From: Cyclobacteriaceae bacterium
GTDB lineage: Bacteria > Bacteroidota > Bacteroidia > Cytophagales > Cyclobacteriaceae
DNA length: 17,695 nucleotides
NCBI GenBank assembly: GCA_029861825.1
Contig: JAOTYN010000026.1
Location: 1 to 17,695, forward strand
Reading direction: 5' to 3'
Positions 16,189 to 17,695 of the stretch are shown here, piece by piece (the first letter of the stretch is position 1; each line of letters begins with the position of its first letter). Under the pieces are notes generated by a model. It made no database searches. It worked only from the letters and a program-made list of their open reading frames with translations, and was not told the origin of the DNA. The translations under genes were made by a program, and so were the position numbers.

Positions 16189-16785
16189 CTAAAACAATTT
16201 GAATCCTACACTAACAATCCATTGATTGTTTCTCTGATCAGTTTCAAATCCGAATAGCTCATTACCAAAAGTACTTAAGTTACCTTCGTATTTAACGTCA
16301 ACCACCAGGTTCCATAGATCCACACCTACCCCTGCTTGGTAGCCGATGGTAGCATCTTCATATCCTGATTCTATTTCCTGATCCAACCCTTCCGCTTCCG
16401 CATCCAATAGGATACTGATGGTGGGTCCTGCTTGTAAGCGGAATATACCCGCAAACTTGGTACCCACCATAACCGGTACGTCCAGTTTGTTGAATTCGAG
16501 CTCTCTTATGTCCTTAAAAACGCCATTGTCCAGCTCAACTTTACCACCGGTTTGCGTAAATAGAGCCTCTGGTTGAATATACAGCCCCCCTAAGGTAATG
16601 CGAGCAAAGGCGCCAACATGGAATCCAGCAGTAGCATTACCTGATGAGAGTGTTTGTCCATCTATGGTTAAATGATCCAATTCAATTTTTGACGCACTCA
16701 AACCTACTTTTGGTCCCATGGTAAATTGTGCATAGCTAGTGCTTACCAGAAGCGCAGCTATGACCGTAAGCATAACCTTTTTCAT
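16189..16785 (-). CDS. Small outer-membrane beta-barrel protein
   Basis: 198 residues. The signal peptide (MKKVMLTVIAALLVSTSYA) is cut before Gln20. The mature part alternates hydrophobic and polar residues with Gly and aromatic residues at strand ends: MGPKVGLSAS, AGFHVGAFARI, GLYIQPEALFTQTGG, DVPVMVGTKF, FRLQAGPTISILL, IGYQAGVGVDLWNLVVDVKYE, and a final WIVSVGFKLF ending in Phe, the usual C-terminal residue for barrel insertion. This is the pattern of the 'outer membrane protein beta-barrel' (porin-like, PorT-like) families abundant in Bacteroidota, with about eight strands. Function unknown; such proteins rarely form an operon with their neighbours. It sits inverted between bioB and bioF and ends at the shared terminator. 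No clear -33/-7 pair found upstream. Confidence 0.88.
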   Translation of the reverse strand: MKKVMLTVIAALLVSTSYAQFTMGPKVGLSASKIELDHLTIDGQTLSSGNATAGFHVGAFARITLGGLYIQPEALFTQTGGKVELDNGVFKDIRELEFNKLDVPVMVGTKFAGIFRLQAGPTISILLDAEAEGLDQEIESGYEDATIGYQAGVGVDLWNLVVDVKYEGNLSTFGNELFGFETDQRNNQWIVSVGFKLF

Positions 16786-16830
16786 AGTTCTGTTATTTAG
16801 TGTTCAATTGTCTTATTAAACTTTATTAAT

Positions 16831-16861
16831 TTGGAATTATTGTTTACAATTATTATTCCAA
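16831..16861. repeat. Nested inverted repeat between the outer-membrane gene and bioF
   Basis: Outer arms TTGGAAT (16831-16837) and ATTCCAA (16855-16861) are exact complements and enclose an inner perfect dyad ATTGT-TT-ACAAT (16839-16850). GTTTACAA at 16842-16849 equals the right half of the BirA biotin-operator consensus, but the left half is poor (TATTAAAC at 16814-16821, six of eight, 20-base spacer instead of about 15). It may be an operator for either divergent gene or a chance AT-rich structure. The rest of the 175-base gap shows nothing else definite. Confidence 0.4.
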
Positions 16862-16960
16862 AAACGGGAAGCTATGAGAATAATCGAGATGATAAGGTTG
16901 CAGCTTCCTGATAATCAGTTTCTTAAAAATTACAGTTGTTGGGTATAGATATTTGGCGCT

Positions 16961-17695
16961 ATGCCATCTCCACAACACTGTGCTTACATCAACAAGATGT
17001 CAAATATTCTGGAAAGGTTGCTTAATCAACTAGAGAAACGGCAAGAAAATGGAAGTCTAAGGACCTTAAAGCGCCTGAAGGGCTTGGTAGATTTCAGTTC
17101 TAACGACTATTTGGGATTGGCAATAGACCGGCAGCTGGCTCAAATCATCTGGTCAAGACAGCGACATATGGAATTGCACAATGGCTCGGGAGGATCCAGA
17201 TTGCTGACCGGCAATAGTCAGTTAACCGAAGAACTGGAACAATTCCTGGCCGCACATTTCAAGGGTGAAAGAGCTTTGATCTTTAATTCCGGCTACAGCG
17301 CCAACCTGGCGTTATTGGCAGCTATACCGCAACGGAGAGATACCATTATTTATGATAGTAGCATTCACGCTTGCATTAAGGAGGGAAGTCGTTTAAGTAA
17401 TGCTAAATATCATGCGTTTCGTCACAACGATGTTACAGACTTGGAGAATAAGTTGAGGTCGGTGGAAGGGACGGCTATTGTGGTGATAGAATCCGTCTAC
17501 TCTATGGATGGTGATTGGGCGGAACTGGAGGACATTGTAGAAGCATGTGATCGCTACCAGGCCGATTTGATCATTGATGAGGCCCATACTACCGGCTGGT
17601 GCGGCCCTCAGGGAGAAGGGTGGGTTTGTGCGGAAAACCTTCAGGATCGATTCCTGGCCAGGGTTTACACTTTTGGTAAGGCGCTGGGCCACCAT
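16961..17695 (+). CDS. bioF: 8-amino-7-oxononanoate synthase, 3' end outside the window
   Basis: The first 245 codons are visible; the frame is still open at the window's last base. This PLP enzyme of the alpha-oxoamine synthase family condenses pimeloyl-ACP (or -CoA) with alanine in the first committed step of biotin ring assembly. Family marks in order: VDFSSNDYLGLA, NGSGGSRLLTGN, a FNSGYSANLALL strand, DSSIHACIKEG, ESVYSMDGDWAEL, DEAHTTGWCGPQGEG (Asp/His that hold PLP), and YTFGKALG, whose Lys is the expected PLP Schiff-base residue. The ATG at 16961 is the first after an in-frame TAG at 16946-16948; a second ATG at 16997 is possible. Homologues KBL (2-amino-3-ketobutyrate ligase) and SPT-like enzymes share these motifs, but linkage to bioB and the sequence favour BioF. 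Further bio genes may follow beyond the edge. Confidence 0.92.
   Translation, partial: MPSPQHCAYINKMSNILERLLNQLEKRQENGSLRTLKRLKGLVDFSSNDYLGLAIDRQLAQIIWSRQRHMELHNGSGGSRLLTGNSQLTEELEQFLAAHFKGERALIFNSGYSANLALLAAIPQRRDTIIYDSSIHACIKEGSRLSNAKYHAFRHNDVTDLENKLRSVEGTAIVVIESVYSMDGDWAELEDIVEACDRYQADLIIDEAHTTGWCGPQGEGWVCAENLQDRFLARVYTFGKALGHH

Noticed and set aside
16948..16955. GATATTTG as a bioF -7 promoter element
   Set aside because: No TTG at the expected distance upstream, and transcription would start at the first ATG.
17393..17695. Minus-strand open frame at the right edge
   Set aside because: Antisense to bioF, whose plus-strand frame contains the complete PLP-binding signature.

Overview
The window reads as chromosomal DNA of a member of the Bacteroidota. 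Evidence: two large secreted proteins end in type IX secretion (T9SS) sorting domains, one type A and one type B (gliding-motility-associated). The succinate dehydrogenase is the three-subunit C-A-B form with a single fused cytochrome b. The promoter ahead of sdhC matches the Bacteroidota consensus (TTG, 19 bases, TAnnTTTG), and the signal peptides and outer-membrane protein fit this phylum. Class or genus cannot be fixed from what is visible. No mobile element, CRISPR array, tRNA or rRNA was seen, and base composition looks even throughout. No intergenic gap exceeds about 210 bases.

Layout. (1) 2-1093: the 3' part of a TPR protein on the plus strand, cut by the window edge. (2) 1103-6548, minus strand: sdhC-sdhA-sdhB, then 5 bases later a secreted acetamidase/formamidase-family protein, then a lipoprotein made of two copies of one domain. 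(3) 6754-11798, plus strand: two paralogous secreted proteins in tandem with different T9SS tails, followed 5 bases later by a small DCC-family (DUF393) protein. (4) 11870-15073: housekeeping genes fabD (+), folK (-) and sppA (+); fabD and folK converge with overlapping stop codons. (5) 15161-17695: bioB (+), a small outer-membrane beta-barrel gene (-), and the first 245 codons of bioF (+), cut by the right edge.

How the genes relate. sdhCAB encodes a complete membrane-bound succinate:quinone oxidoreductase. The close spacing of the downstream amidase suggests co-transcription, but gives no obvious metabolic link. fabD supplies malonyl-ACP for fatty acid synthesis, and biotin (bioB, bioF) is the cofactor of acetyl-CoA carboxylase upstream of that step; they are separate transcription units here. 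The two T9SS cargo proteins are the most distinctive part. They share a homologous signal peptide plus N-terminal module of about 370 residues, then diverge: one goes nearly straight into a type A tail, the other carries about 440 residues of fibronectin-III-like modules and a type B tail. They also differ in a candidate disulfide pair, present in one and absent in the other.

I see no clearly new defence, mobile or biosynthetic system. The points most worth following are the tail swap between the T9SS paralogs, the sdh-linked secreted amidase, and short dyad symmetries ahead of the first T9SS gene and between the outer-membrane gene and bioF.
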